A stretch of DNA of 64,000 nt from JASGDC01 sp047608145 (GCA_047608145.1 JASGDC010000003.1:12541-76540), one strand, 5' to 3'; positions 1-7,890 are shown, counted from the first letter of the stretch. A program made the numbers and translations. Notes: a model not told the origin generated them from the sequence alone.

Positions 1-1136
1 ATACGAGAAAGACCAGTACGAATCTGGTTTTCAATCAATTCACCTACAGTACGGATACGACGGTTACCAAAGTGGTCAATATCGTCAACATCTACGCGTA
101 GTTCAACTGTCTTGCGACCCTTTTTATTTTCAAGAGTCTTTTCACCTTCATGCAAAGTAGCAATGTACTTAATCATTGCCACGATGTCTTCTTCAGTAAG
201 GCTGTTTTGGGTGATATCAGCATCAAGACCAAGCTTACGGTTCATCTTGTAACGACCAACTTTAGCTAAGTCATAGCGCTTACCGTTAAAGTAAAGGTTT
301 TGCAAAAGAGTTTCCGCAGCTTCTTTTGCAGGTGGTTCACCTGGGCGAAGTTTACGGTAAATATCAATTAATGCTTCTTCTTGATCTTTGGTCTGATCTT
401 TTTCTAAAGTCGTACGAATACTTGCAAAATGACCAAGTTCCTTAACGATTTTAGCTTCTGACCAACCAAGCGCCTTTAACAATACAGTTACTGGCTGCTT
501 ACGCTTGCGGTCCAAACGAACTGCAACCATGTCGCGCTTATCAACTTCAAATTCTAACCAAGCGCCGCGAGATGGAATAATTTTTGCAGTGAAAATATCT
601 TTATCAGATGTTTTATCTGCAAGTTTCTCGAAATAAGCACCCGGCGAACGAACTAGCTGAGAAACTACTACACGCTCAGTACCGTTAATGATGAAAACGC
701 CCTTCTCAGTCATTAATGGGAAATCTCCCATGAATACTGTCTGGCTCTTAATTTCACCTGTTTCGTGGTGCATGTATTCAGCAGTTACATAAAGTGGTGC
801 TGAATATGTAGCGTCACGATCACGGCATTCTTCTGCAGTATATTTAGGTTCTTCGAATGATGGATTACTGAAAGACAATGACATTGAGTCATTGTAGTCA
901 TCGATTGGAGAAATCTCAGTAAAAATTTCTTCCAGACCACTGATTTCTGGAACGTCGCTATCTTTAGCTTTGACGCGTTCTTCCCAGCGTTCATTACCAA
1001 TTAGACGGTCAAAACTATCTGTTTGTACGCCAAGTAGGTTAGGAACATCAAGTGGTTCAGGAGTTTTAGCAAATGAAAGACGCTGAGCCTTATTTGAGGT
1101 AGCGTCTTGAGATCTGTTGGTGTTCTTGGAGACCAC
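1..1136 (-). CDS. rpoB: RNA polymerase beta subunit, N-terminal part (partial)
   Basis: This is the catalytic beta subunit of RNA polymerase. About 378 N-terminal codons are visible and the gene runs off the left edge of the window. The translated minus strand shows typical beta-subunit segments: PEPLDVPNLLGVQTDSFD near the start, then MGDFPLMTEKGVFIINGTER and VSQLVRSPGAYF, and DDIDHFGNRRIRTVGELIEN at the window edge. I place the start at GTG 1136 because GGAAGGA lies 6 nt upstream. TTG 1142 and GTG 1151 are in-frame alternatives, and TAG at 1199 closes the frame. The gene follows rplJ-rplL, as usual, but has its own promoter-like sequence and a terminator stands between it and rplL. Confidence 0.96.
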   Translation of the reverse strand, partial: MVSKNTNRSQDATSNKAQRLSFAKTPEPLDVPNLLGVQTDSFDRLIGNERWEERVKAKDSDVPEISGLEEIFTEISPIDDYNDSMSLSFSNPSFEEPKYTAEECRDRDATYSAPLYVTAEYMHHETGEIKSQTVFMGDFPLMTEKGVFIINGTERVVVSQLVRSPGAYFEKLADKTSDKDIFTAKIIPSRGAWLEFEVDKRDMVAVRLDRKRKQPVTVLLKALGWSEAKIVKELGHFASIRTTLEKDQTKDQEEALIDIYRKLRPGEPPAKEAAETLLQNLYFNGKRYDLAKVGRYKMNRKLGLDADITQNSLTEEDIVAMIKYIATLHEGEKTLENKKGRKTVELRVDVDDIDHFGNRRIRTVGELIENQIRTGLSR

Positions 1137-1229
1137 AAACAATCCTTCCACAGTGTGATTACAAAAGGGACAAAAGATCTGCAGTTGGGTCGACCACTAT
1201 ATGAAGACGCCAAAAAGGCAGTTAAATTC

Positions 1230-1258
1230 ATACTACAGTATTCTTAAAAATATATCAA
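1230..1258 (-). promoter_or_regulatory. Candidate promoter of rpoB
   Basis: On the minus strand TTGATA is followed after exactly 17 nt by TAGTAT, a good match to a housekeeping sigma factor promoter. Transcription would start near 1223, about 87 nt before the chosen rpoB start. With the terminator after rplL, this suggests rpoB is transcribed at least partly on its own. Confidence 0.6.
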
Positions 1259-1287
1259 GTGCAGATTTTAAAGTAATATCTTCAGAG

Positions 1288-1464
1288 TTACTTAAATAAA
1301 ATTACACTAGAGTTTGAATCTGCTGATTTTTCGAATAAACCTGCAACTTCATGACGATCAACTCCACCGACTGATAGCAGTCTTGGCACATTAGAGCTAG
1401 CTGGGCTACTAGTACCATTTCCCAAATTACCGCCAATCGAGTTATAACCCCATAAACAGAGTAG
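1288..1464 (-). pseudogene. Remnant of an RCC1-repeat protein
   Basis: Between the rplL terminator and the rpoB promoter one minus-strand frame reads 58 codons to a TAA at 1288-1290. It begins just after an in-frame TAG and has no start codon. The peptide contains WGYNSIGGNLGNGTSS, which matches the W-G-x-N-x-x-G-x-L-G-x-G-T core of RCC1 (beta-propeller) repeats. In surface proteins of Gram-positive bacteria such repeats occur in tandem; here about one survives, followed by a short C-terminal tail. Neighbouring frames upstream may hold further pieces of the same repeat shifted by indels. I read it as a fragment of a lost gene, with moderate confidence because only one repeat is recognisable. 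Confidence 0.42.
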
Positions 1465-1518
1465 CTATAAGACAACTCGCAACCATTGGAGAAGTATTCC
1501 CAGACTAATTTCACGCAC

Positions 1519-1547
1519 AAAAAAGGCCCTCTTGCGAGGACCTTTTT
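1519..1547 (-). terminator. Terminator after rplJ-rplL
   Basis: The 12-position stem has one C/A mismatch and a four-base TTGC/GCAA loop. On the minus strand it ends in a run of T, 25 nt beyond the rplL stop codon, so it is a good intrinsic terminator for the rplJ-rplL unit. Confidence 0.75.
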
Positions 1548-1571
1548 ATTGAAAGTTTAGTTAACTGATTA

Positions 1572-1955
1572 CTACTTAAGAGTAACTGTTGCGCCTGCAC
1601 TTTCAAGAGATTCTTTAGCTTTTTCAGCATCTTCTTTAGAAACGCCTTCAAGAACAGCGTTAGGAGCGCTGTCTACAACGTCCTTAGCTTCCTTTAGGCC
1701 TAGGCTAGTAAGGGCTCGTACTTCCTTAATAACAGCAATCTTCTTGTCACCTGCAGATTCGATGATTACATCGAATTCAGTCTGCTCTTCAGCAGCTTCT
1801 TCTCCGCCAGCAGCTGGGCCAGCAACTGCAACTGCAGCTGGAGCAGCAGCCTCAACGTCAAATGTTTCTTCGAACTCTTTAACGAAATCAGATAGTTCGA
1901 TAAGAGTCATTTCTTTGAATGCATCTAGCAATTCTTCAGTACTTAGTTTCGCCAT
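1572..1955 (-). CDS. rplL: 50S ribosomal protein L7/L12
   Basis: L7/L12 forms the flexible ribosomal stalk and recruits translation GTPases. The 127-residue product has the expected architecture: an N-terminal dimerisation helix region (about 1-35), an Ala/Gly/Glu-rich hinge (about 36-57) and the globular C-terminal domain with KKIAVIKEVRALTSLGLKEAK. The length is normal for the family. GAAGGAG lies shortly before the ATG. It follows rplJ by about 100 nt in the same unit and is closed by the terminator at 1519-1547. Confidence 0.98.
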   Translation of the reverse strand: MAKLSTEELLDAFKEMTLIELSDFVKEFEETFDVEAAAPAAVAVAGPAAGGEEAAEEQTEFDVIIESAGDKKIAVIKEVRALTSLGLKEAKDVVDSAPNAVLEGVSKEDAEKAKESLESAGATVTLK

Positions 1956-2056
1956 GTGTGGCGCTCCTTCTTGTCTTTATGGCCTACTGGCCAGTTCTTA
2001 ATCTTACGGTCTTAATATTGTGGTTAAAAGTTTTTAACTAGTAGCTTAAATACTAC

Positions 2057-2575
2057 TTAGCCTTCTTCCTCAACTTTGGCACGCAAAGCATCGACAGTAC
2101 GAACTGTCTTAAGAATTGGAGCCTGGAATAGTGCAGCAGCTTTAGCAGTAGAAGCCTTCATGCCACCAGCAAGCTTAGCAAGAAGTACTTCACGAGACTC
2201 AAGGTCAGCAAGTTTCTTCACACCAGCTTCATCAAGAACAGAACCTTCGTAGTATCCACCCTTGATAACTAGTTGCTTGTTTTCTTTAGCAAAAGTCTTT
2301 AAGCTCTTAGCAACTTCTACTACGTCACCTTTAACATAAGCGATAGCAGTAGGGCCTTTAAGGTCATCAAAACCTTCGATTTCAGCTTCTTTAGCAGCAA
2401 TAGCAGTAAGTTTATTCTTAACCACAGAGTATTTTGCATTCTCACCCATTGAACGACGCAACTGCATCATTTGATCAACAGTGAGACCACGGTATTCAGT
2501 CAACAATGCGCCATTTGAATTGCGAAGTTCATCAGCAATTTCTTTTACAGCAGCTTGCTTTTCTGGTGTTGCCAT
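2057..2575 (-). CDS. rplJ: 50S ribosomal protein L10
   Basis: L10 anchors L7/L12 dimers to the 23S rRNA to form the ribosomal stalk. The 172-residue product starts with the usual N-terminal rRNA-binding domain (EKQAAVKEIADELRNSNGAL, then LTEYRGLTVDQMMQLRR) and ends in the helical region that binds L7/L12. GGAGCACC directly precedes the ATG. The preceding 160 nt form a structured leader, in which L10 (or the L10-L12 complex) is known in many bacteria to repress its own operon. Confidence 0.98.
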   Translation of the reverse strand: MATPEKQAAVKEIADELRNSNGALLTEYRGLTVDQMMQLRRSMGENAKYSVVKNKLTAIAAKEAEIEGFDDLKGPTAIAYVKGDVVEVAKSLKTFAKENKQLVIKGGYYEGSVLDEAGVKKLADLESREVLLAKLAGGMKASTAKAAALFQAPILKTVRTVDALRAKVEEEG

Positions 2576-2610
2576 GGTGCTCCTTTCTCTGTATCAGGTC
2601 GGTAAGCATT

Positions 2611-2771
2611 AAAAAACGCCCTGTGCGCAGGAGCAAAGGACGTACGAGCGTGCATATCACAGCTATTTGAGTCTTCACACCTACGTTGGCCGTTCCTTAG
2701 AAACTTTATAGTTAGCAACTCTTTAACTCTCCAGTAAAAAAGTACACGCCAACCACCGACGGTCTTCGGTA
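2611..2771 (-). ncRNA. L10 (rplJ) leader RNA with possible attenuator
   Basis: The predicted transcript begins with CCGAAGACCGTCGGTGGTTG and later contains CGGCCAACGTAGGTGTGAAG. These fit the kink-turn and pairing elements of the ribosomal L10 leader family known to bind L10. Its 3' end (2611-2643) can fold into a G+C-rich hairpin (ACGTCC pairing with GGGCGT, or CCTG with CAGG) followed by GTTTTTT, so it could also act as an attenuator. The identification rests on sequence resemblance and position; I did not run a covariance model. Confidence 0.65.
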
Positions 2772-2777
2772 TTTCAT

Positions 2778-2806
2778 ACTATAACATAACAAATCACAGA
2801 ACCCAA
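2778..2806 (-). promoter_or_regulatory. Candidate promoter of rplJ-rplL
   Basis: TTGGGT is followed after 17 nt by TATAGT on the minus strand. The implied start near 2771 is exactly where the L10 leader structure begins. Confidence 0.55.
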
Positions 2807-3027
2807 ATATTGTTTTTAGTTAAAATTAACCATTGCCTGCACCCAAAGCAAAAGTAAGCTCCAGTTGACTAATTTCTGTTGTTTAACAATTTATATAGCC
2901 CAGTAACTCTTTTACGAGAACTAGCGCACAACATCAACAATCTACTTTTAAAATTAAAGAATTTTCCTCTGAATATTTAATATATTAGCATTTACACAAT
3001 AGGTAAAACTTAAACATAAGTTTTAAG
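2807..3027. other. Intergenic stretch without recognised features
   Basis: This AT-rich spacer lies between the divergent rplJ promoter and the promoter of the methyltransferase gene at 3041. I see no open reading frame, hairpin or repeat in it that I can support. Confidence 0.5.
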
Positions 3028-3040
3028 TACAATTCATTAT
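3028..3040 (+). promoter_or_regulatory. -10 box for a leaderless methyltransferase mRNA
   Basis: TACAAT ends 7 nt before the ATG at 3041 and there is no Shine-Dalgarno sequence, so transcription should start at or next to the start codon. The same arrangement recurs at other operon-leading genes in the window. Confidence 0.45.
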
Positions 3041-4006
3041 ATGCATGACAATATCGACTTATTTTTAGCACAACAAAATACCATCGGTAAAACAATAGCT
3101 ATAGATGATATCCACAACTACTTAAATACTCAGTTAAATATTGTCAGTTTTAATGACAATATTTCAACTGAAATTAGCAACAACCTTCTTGAATTACTAA
3201 CTGAAGCAGAGACTGTACTATTACGAATGCCAAAATCACTTGATAAGTTAAAAGAGTACGCTGAGCTAATTACCCAATACTGTAACCCAAAAGTTACCGT
3301 ATATGCCTGCGGTAAAGACAAACATATGAATAAGAGTTTCAATAAACTTTTAGAAAACTATTTTGAGAAAGTAACAGCATCCTTGGGCTGGAAAAAATGT
3401 CGTACTATCAATGCAGTAAAAGTAAAAAATAAAGCTGTTTCAACCTTCCCAAAAGTTTCTATAAATAAAGAATTAGAGTTAAAAATTGCATCCCATGGTG
3501 GAGTTTTTTCTGGGACAAAGTATGACATTGGAACTCGTACTTTTATTGATACACTTCGTAACTTTATCTTCACCGGATTAGGTGCGGATTTAGGAAGTGG
3601 GAACGGGCTAGTTAGTGCTTTCTTACTTAAACATAATCCGCAGTTACAAATTGAAACTAGCGATGATTCCTACTTTGCATACCTATCAACAAAAGAGACC
3701 TTGAAAGTAAATGGGTTAACAGCGAAAGTTAGCCATGAACATTCGCTTAATGACACCCCTGATAATCACTACGATTATATTTTCTTAAACCCACCTTTTC
3801 ATGCTGGCACCAGAGTATCCCCAACTGTTGGCATTGAATTAATAACTGCGACAAGACAAAAGTTAAAACCTGGTGGGAGCCTTTATTGTGTCTATAATTC
3901 CATGTTAAATCGCTACTACATGCCAGAGTTTAAAAAATTTGGTGGTGAAATTATCCACTTAGCACAAAATCGTAAATTTATTGTGAAACGCGTAACTAAA
4001 TGTTAA
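3041..4006 (+). CDS. RsmC/RlmG-like rRNA guanine-N2 methyltransferase
   Basis: This is a predicted SAM-dependent methyltransferase acting on rRNA guanine N2. The 321-residue protein has a poorly conserved N-terminal half, as in the two-domain RsmC/RlmG family, and a C-terminal class I Rossmann methyltransferase domain. GADLGSGNGLVS is the SAM-binding motif I, and N250-P-P-F-H is the catalytic motif IV seen in RsmC and RlmG. I cannot decide between 16S (RsmC) and 23S (RlmG) specificity. The gene ends convergently with the glycosyltransferase gene, sharing 4 bp. It stands alone and does not belong to the ribosomal protein operons on either side. Confidence 0.82.
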   Translation: MHDNIDLFLAQQNTIGKTIAIDDIHNYLNTQLNIVSFNDNISTEISNNLLELLTEAETVLLRMPKSLDKLKEYAELITQYCNPKVTVYACGKDKHMNKSFNKLLENYFEKVTASLGWKKCRTINAVKVKNKAVSTFPKVSINKELELKIASHGGVFSGTKYDIGTRTFIDTLRNFIFTGLGADLGSGNGLVSAFLLKHNPQLQIETSDDSYFAYLSTKETLKVNGLTAKVSHEHSLNDTPDNHYDYIFLNPPFHAGTRVSPTVGIELITATRQKLKPGGSLYCVYNSMLNRYYMPEFKKFGGEIIHLAQNRKFIVKRVTKC

Positions 4007-5073
4007 AAACTTTTATAGACTTCCATAGATTTTGCGTAAAGATTCTCTTGATTAAATTCTGTTTTGACACGTTCGACAGCAGCTCGCCCCATTTCAACTC
4101 GCAGCTTTTCATCTTTAATTAGTAACCTTAATTTCTCAATAACTTCGTCTATATCTTTACACACAAAACCCGTTACTTTATTTTCAACTACATCACGGTT
4201 ACCAGTAATATCAGTAACTACAGCTGGCACCCCTACTCCTTGGGCCTCAATTACTGCAACTGGCAAGCCTTCCCATAGTGATGTTGATAGGTAAATATCC
4301 ATATTTGGAATTTTTTCAATAATTTCGCTACCAGTTTGCCATCCAGTAAATTCAATCGTATTTCCGCTAATCCAACCATCAGAAGTATCTCGTTCACCAA
4401 TCCAATAAAACTTGGCTTCATCTTTAAGAGTTTCCGCAATCTGTTGCCATTTCCAAGGAGCTTTCGCGTAAGTAACTCGGGCCACAATGCCAACTACTGG
4501 CTTGCTTGAGCTTTTTTCGTAATTTTTTGGTGGTAATTCGTAGACATCAACGACATTATGCAATACCGTGACTTTTTTAGCTTTAAGTTTGGTTTTAGCT
4601 AATTCAGCTTCAGATTCCGAAACACAAATTACACCATCACATTTACGTGATAACACGGTTTCAATTATCTGAAAGACCTTACGAGCTTTCTGACTCTTAT
4701 CCTGCATTAAGAATGGCCAGCCATGTGGCGTATAAAAAACTTTATATTTGGAATATTTCCATAACGAAAGACGACCGATAAAACCAGCAAAAGTAGAATG
4801 GATATGCACGATTTCTGGCTTTGTTTGTTTAATAGTTTCTCGCAGAAATTTAGCAAAACCGGGCATATGTTTTGGCGAAGATGCTTTATTTTCAAAACGG
4901 TAAAGTTCTACTTCAGAAAACTCACTATTGATCTTGCTTTCACTTAGGGTATCTGGACGCACTGAATAACAGACTGATACCTCAGCTCCATGTTTTGCTT
5001 GTTCGTTAGCTAAAGTTTTAACTGCCGAATATACGCCTCCTGCAAAAGACTCCACCACATGAAGAATACGCAC
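4003..5073 (-). CDS. Family 4 glycosyltransferase (GT-B fold)
   Basis: The 356-residue cytoplasmic enzyme probably transfers a sugar from a nucleotide-sugar donor. The N-terminus (ILHVVESFAGGVYSAVKTLA) is the typical acceptor-side GT-B start. HSTFAGFIGRL and YTPHGWPFL follow, and the C-terminal half carries the donor-binding E-x7-E motif (E268 to E276 in WEGLPVAVIEAQG). The start codon is GTG. Donor and acceptor cannot be told from the sequence; capsule, teichoic or glycolipid assembly are options. No other polysaccharide genes flank it. The gene lies downstream of a 69-nt palindrome and overlaps the preceding plus-strand gene by 4 bp at its 3' end. Confidence 0.85.
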   Translation of the reverse strand: MRILHVVESFAGGVYSAVKTLANEQAKHGAEVSVCYSVRPDTLSESKINSEFSEVELYRFENKASSPKHMPGFAKFLRETIKQTKPEIVHIHSTFAGFIGRLSLWKYSKYKVFYTPHGWPFLMQDKSQKARKVFQIIETVLSRKCDGVICVSESEAELAKTKLKAKKVTVLHNVVDVYELPPKNYEKSSSKPVVGIVARVTYAKAPWKWQQIAETLKDEAKFYWIGERDTSDGWISGNTIEFTGWQTGSEIIEKIPNMDIYLSTSLWEGLPVAVIEAQGVGVPAVVTDITGNRDVVENKVTGFVCKDIDEVIEKLRLLIKDEKLRVEMGRAAVERVKTEFNQENLYAKSMEVYKSF

Positions 5074-5163
5074 TAATTACATCCCATCTTAAACCCTAAG
5101 TTTATAAATTAACTATCCTAATTGTACGGGTAGTCTCTCTCATTTCATACTCGTCACAATTTA

Positions 5164-5232
5164 CATTTTCTTACTAAAACGGTATTTTCGTTGCTTATAA
5201 GCAAGTGAAAATACCGTTTTAGTAAGAAAATG
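5164..5232. repeat. 69-nt nested inverted repeat
   Basis: Two perfectly complementary 26-nt arms (5164-5189 and 5207-5232) flank a 17-nt centre, which itself holds the 14-nt palindrome TTGCTTATAAGCAA (5191-5204). It lies after the rplA terminator and before the glycosyltransferase gene on the minus strand. No T-run follows either arm, so it is not an ordinary terminator. It could be a palindromic mini-element, a cruciform site or a large operator. Confidence 0.9.
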
Positions 5233-5250
5233 CGGCGGGTAAAAGGTTAC

Positions 5251-5285
5251 AAAAATGGCACCCACAAATGTGAGTGCCATTTTAA
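5251..5285 (-). terminator. Terminator after rplK-rplA
   Basis: The stem pairs AAAATGGCAC with GTGCCATTTT and continues as CACA/TGTG after one mismatch. A T-rich flank follows on the minus strand, 13 nt past the rplA stop codon. Confidence 0.8.
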
Positions 5286-5297
5286 AAGAAGTTAGTC

Positions 5298-5981
5298 TTA
5301 AATAGCAATATCCAAAGGAATACCAGGACCAAATGTTGAAGAAACAGATGCTTTCTGGATGTAACGTCCTTTTGCAGAAGAAGGCTTTAAACGCTTAATC
5401 TCTTCAAGTGCAGTTTCATAGTTTTCTGCTAGTTTTTCTTTGTCGAAAGAAGTGCGACCAATTACGAAGTGTAGGTTAGCGTGCTTATCTACACGGAAAG
5501 TTACCTTACCACCCTTAATTTCGCTAACTGCTTTAACTACATCTGGAGTAACTGTACCAGTCTTTGGGTTTGGCATTAAGTTACGTGGGCCAAGCACCTT
5601 ACCTAGACGACCAACTTTACCCATCATGTCTGGAGTTGCCACTGCAGCATCGAAATCCGTGAAACCTTCAGAAACCTTTGCAATCAAATCATCAGAACCA
5701 ACAAAATCTGCACCAGCAGCTTCTGCATCTTCTGCTTTCGCACCAGTAGCGAAGACGAGAACCCTTGACGTCTTACCTGTACCGTGAGGCAGAATTACTG
5801 TACCACGAACCATCTGATCCGCTTTACGTGGGTCAACGCTAAGTTTTAGCGCAACCTCAACTGATTGGTCTTTACCATCTGTTGCTCCATCGATAATTTC
5901 GATTGCATCATTTACTGAATAAAGTTTCCCTTGTTCAACCTTTTCAGCATAAGCCTTATAAGCTTTACTACGCTTTGCCAT
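5298..5981 (-). CDS. rplA: 50S ribosomal protein L1
   Basis: L1 forms the L1 stalk near the ribosomal E site and represses the rplK-rplA message in many bacteria. The 227-residue product has the standard length and motifs, including VDPRKADQMVRGTVILPHGT, GRLGKVLGPRNLMPNPKTGT and the C-terminal SSTFGPGIPLD. AAAGGAG precedes the ATG. It follows rplK by about 70 nt, and that spacer can fold into a compound hairpin. Confidence 0.98.
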   Translation of the reverse strand: MAKRSKAYKAYAEKVEQGKLYSVNDAIEIIDGATDGKDQSVEVALKLSVDPRKADQMVRGTVILPHGTGKTSRVLVFATGAKAEDAEAAGADFVGSDDLIAKVSEGFTDFDAAVATPDMMGKVGRLGKVLGPRNLMPNPKTGTVTPDVVKAVSEIKGGKVTFRVDKHANLHFVIGRTSFDKEKLAENYETALEEIKRLKPSSAKGRYIQKASVSSTFGPGIPLDIAI

Positions 5982-6003
5982 TTTCTGCTCCTTTTAATGC
6001 AGT

Positions 6004-6037
6004 GTGGTTTATTGAGACAAGCGTTGCCTCATTCCAC
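6004..6037 (-). promoter_or_regulatory. Hairpin in the rplK-rplA spacer
   Basis: In the transcript TGAGGCAA pairs with TTGTCTCA (one G-U) around a CGC loop, and an outer GTGG pairs with CCAC. It could be an L1 translational operator or only a processing signal. This is inference, since bacterial L1 usually acts upstream of rplK. Confidence 0.3.
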
Positions 6038-6052
6038 GGTTTATAAAATTTA

Positions 6053-6490
6053 TTAGTCTAGATCAGTAGTAATGCCCATTTGACGAGCAGTACCAGCAAT
6101 AATCTTGCTTGCAGCCTTGATATCGTTTGCGTTAAGATCTGGCATCTTAATTTCAGCAATTTCCTCAAGTTTCTTAGTGCTTAGGTGTGCGACCTTATCA
6201 GTGTGAGGTACACCAGAGCCCTTTTGAATCTTTGCAGCTTTCTTGATTAACTCAGCAGCTGGAGGAGTCTTAGTGATGAAAGTGAAAGAGCGATCTTCGT
6301 ATACAGTAATTTCTACTGGAACGATATTGCCACGCTGTGCTTCTGTAGCAGCGTTATATGCTTTACAGAATTCTTGAATGTTAACACCGTGCTGACCAAG
6401 TGCAGGACCGATTGGAGGTGCTGGGTTAGCAGCGCCTGCCTGAATCTGCAGCTTGATTAGACCGGCAACTTTTTTCTGTTGTTTTGCCAA
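6053..6490 (-). CDS. rplK: 50S ribosomal protein L11
   Basis: L11 binds the GTPase-associated region of 23S rRNA and helps sense uncharged tRNA for RelA/Rel enzymes. The 145-residue product shows the proline-rich N-terminal segment (AGAANPAPPIGPALGQHGVN), the linker SFTFITKTPPAAELIKKA and the C-terminal RNA-binding domain ending in GTARQMGI. Length and order (nusG, rplK, rplA) are canonical. AAAGGACC lies before the ATG. Confidence 0.98.
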   Translation of the reverse strand: MAKQQKKVAGLIKLQIQAGAANPAPPIGPALGQHGVNIQEFCKAYNAATEAQRGNIVPVEITVYEDRSFTFITKTPPAAELIKKAAKIQKGSGVPHTDKVAHLSTKKLEEIAEIKMPDLNANDIKAASKIIAGTARQMGITTDLD

Positions 6491-6509
6491 CTTAGGGTCC
6501 TTTCGTTAG

Positions 6510-6531
6510 TGTGGCACTTTAACTTGCCACA
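6510..6531 (-). promoter_or_regulatory. Small hairpin upstream of rplK
   Basis: TGTGGCA pairs with TGCCACA over 7 bp around an 8-nt loop in the short nusG-rplK spacer. The position suits a candidate L1-binding leader element, but there is no T-run. Function is inferred from position only. Confidence 0.25.
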
Positions 6532-6540
6532 AAAAACTTA

Positions 6541-7260
6541 TTATATCTTTGTTACTTGGTTGAAACCAAGTTCAACTGGAGTTTCACGTTCGAAGATTGA
6601 TACCAAAACTACTAGTTTTTGAGATTCTGCTTTAATCTCTGAAATTGTCGCTGGAAGATTTTCAAATGGACCTTCCTTAACAATTACAGATTCGCCAACC
6701 TCGAAGTCAATTTCTACGCTAGTAGCCACGATTGTATCTTCATCTTCGTCTGTCTTAACTTCTGCAGTTTCTTCATCTTGCTCTTCTTCGAATACTGGAG
6801 CAAGCATTGAGTAAACTTCATCAAGACTTAGTGGGAATGGGTCATGTGCGTTACCAACGAAACCAGTAACACCTGGAGTGTGGCTTACCACGTTCCAGGA
6901 CTCATCTGTCATTTCCATACGTACTAGTACATAACCTGGGATACGCACGCGAGTAACCTTCTTAGGCTCACCGTTTTTAATCTCAGTTACTTCTTCCATT
7001 GGTACTTCAATCTGGAAAACATAGTCTTCCGCGTTGAAGTTTTGGATACGCTGTTCTAAGTTAATCTTTACGCGCTTTTCATAGCCTGCATATGAGTGCA
7101 GTACATACCAGTCACCTGCTTGACGACGAAGCTTAGCTTTAAACTCCTCAGCAGGATCAACTTTATCTTCACTTTTATCAGACGGCTCAGCTTCAGATAC
7201 TGATTCTACTGCTGTAGTATCTTCAGCTTCAGTTGTTTCAGTAACTTTTTGTTCAGACAC
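6541..7260 (-). CDS. nusG: Transcription elongation factor NusG
   Basis: NusG binds RNA polymerase and couples transcription with Rho and the ribosome. The 239-residue protein has an acidic Glu/Ser/Asp-rich extension (about 1-45), as in many actinobacterial NusG proteins, then the NGN domain (WYVLHSYAGYEKRVKINLEQ, IPGYVLVRM, HTPGVTGFVG). An acidic linker follows (about 160-180), then the C-terminal KOW domain (VGESVIVKEGPFENLPATIS). It lies between secE and rplK in the usual order. Confidence 0.97.
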   Translation of the reverse strand: MSEQKVTETTEAEDTTAVESVSEAEPSDKSEDKVDPAEEFKAKLRRQAGDWYVLHSYAGYEKRVKINLEQRIQNFNAEDYVFQIEVPMEEVTEIKNGEPKKVTRVRIPGYVLVRMEMTDESWNVVSHTPGVTGFVGNAHDPFPLSLDEVYSMLAPVFEEEQDEETAEVKTDEDEDTIVATSVEIDFEVGESVIVKEGPFENLPATISEIKAESQKLVVLVSIFERETPVELGFNQVTKI

Positions 7261-7298
7261 GAACTTCCTGCTTCCTAAAAATCGAATAAGGATTTAAG

Positions 7299-7535
7299 CT
7301 AATTGCTTGCAGCGAATAGCCAAATAACTAACTGACCAAATAGTAAATCCAAAAGTGATACAAATACCATCATGGCTACCACAAAGGCTAAAACTACTCC
7401 GGTGTAGCGTAGTAGTTGCTTTGGTGTCGGTGCAGTTACTTGCTTTAATTCACTAATAACTTGCGATATGAAAAGGACTATACGTGAAAAGATACTATCT
7501 TTTTCCCCAGAAACTACTTGTCTCTGCTCACTCAT
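7299..7535 (-). CDS. secE: Preprotein translocase subunit SecE
   Basis: SecE is the small clamp of the SecYEG protein export channel. The 78-residue product has a short cytoplasmic amphipathic segment (FSRIVLFISQVISELKQVTA) and then one membrane-spanning helix (TGVVLAFVVAMMVFVSLLDL), the common single-TM form. It is flanked by tRNA-Trp and nusG, the standard actinobacterial neighbourhood. An AAGGAG sequence precedes the ATG. Confidence 0.95.
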   Translation of the reverse strand: MSEQRQVVSGEKDSIFSRIVLFISQVISELKQVTAPTPKQLLRYTGVVLAFVVAMMVFVSLLDLLFGQLVIWLFAASN

Positions 7536-7560
7536 AGCACTCCTTCCATAGAGAGTTTCG

Positions 7561-7633
7561 CAGGGCGGACAGGACTCGAACCTGCAACCTGCGGTTTTGG
7601 AGACCGCTGCTCTACCAATTGAGCCACCGCCCT
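7561..7633 (-). tRNA. trpT: tRNA-Trp (CCA anticodon)
   Basis: This 73-nt cloverleaf has the acceptor stem AGGGCGG/CCGCCCT and discriminator base G. Anticodon CCA sits in the loop CTCCAAA, and the T loop is GGTTCGAGTCC. The 3' CCA is not encoded. tRNA-Trp directly upstream of secE is a conserved actinobacterial arrangement. Confidence 0.97.
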
Positions 7634-7765
7634 ATGCGTTTAACTGCATACAATAAAAACCATACATTACTGTATGGCTTCCTTTGTCAACTTTACAGCA
7701 TCAATTACGACTTGTCTAATATTATTTTTAAATTTGTATACCCTGATGACAAAATTTAACAGATA

Positions 7766-7821
7766 CACTCCAATACTGTAAATACACCCATAATACGAGG
7801 TGTATTTAAGAAGTTTGGGTG
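7766..7821. repeat. 56-nt dispersed palindromic repeat, copy A
   Basis: This is copy A of a three-copy family (others at 44180-44235 and 45240-45295). The inner arms TAAATACACC and GGTGTATTTA pair perfectly over 10 bp around a 10-nt loop. The outer arms CACTCCAA and TTTGGGTG pair with one mismatch. It aligns with copy C over all 56 positions without gaps, 42 identical by hand count. No known repeat family is recognised. Confidence 0.75.
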
Positions 7822-7852
7822 AATTTACCAGATGCTAAGATTCAAAAAATAT

Positions 7853-7890
7853 CTCCTATTTCAGTTTTCCTATTAAAAATGAAATAGGAG
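7853..7890. repeat. 11-bp inverted repeat upstream of aspC
   Basis: CTCCTATTTCA and TGAAATAGGAG are perfectly complementary around a 16-nt A/T-rich loop. Read on the minus strand the hairpin is followed by ATATTTTTT, so it could terminate transcription entering from the aspC side. Read on the plus strand it could be an operator. Confidence 0.5.

Noticed and set aside
785..1231. Two minus-strand open frames of 71 and 76 codons
   Set aside because: They are out-of-frame shadows of rpoB; the true beta-subunit frame runs through both.
1302..1520. 72-codon minus-strand frame between rplL and rpoB
   Set aside because: The peptide shows no family features, has no ribosome-binding site and runs through the terminator edge; the RCC1-like frame next to it explains the sequence better.
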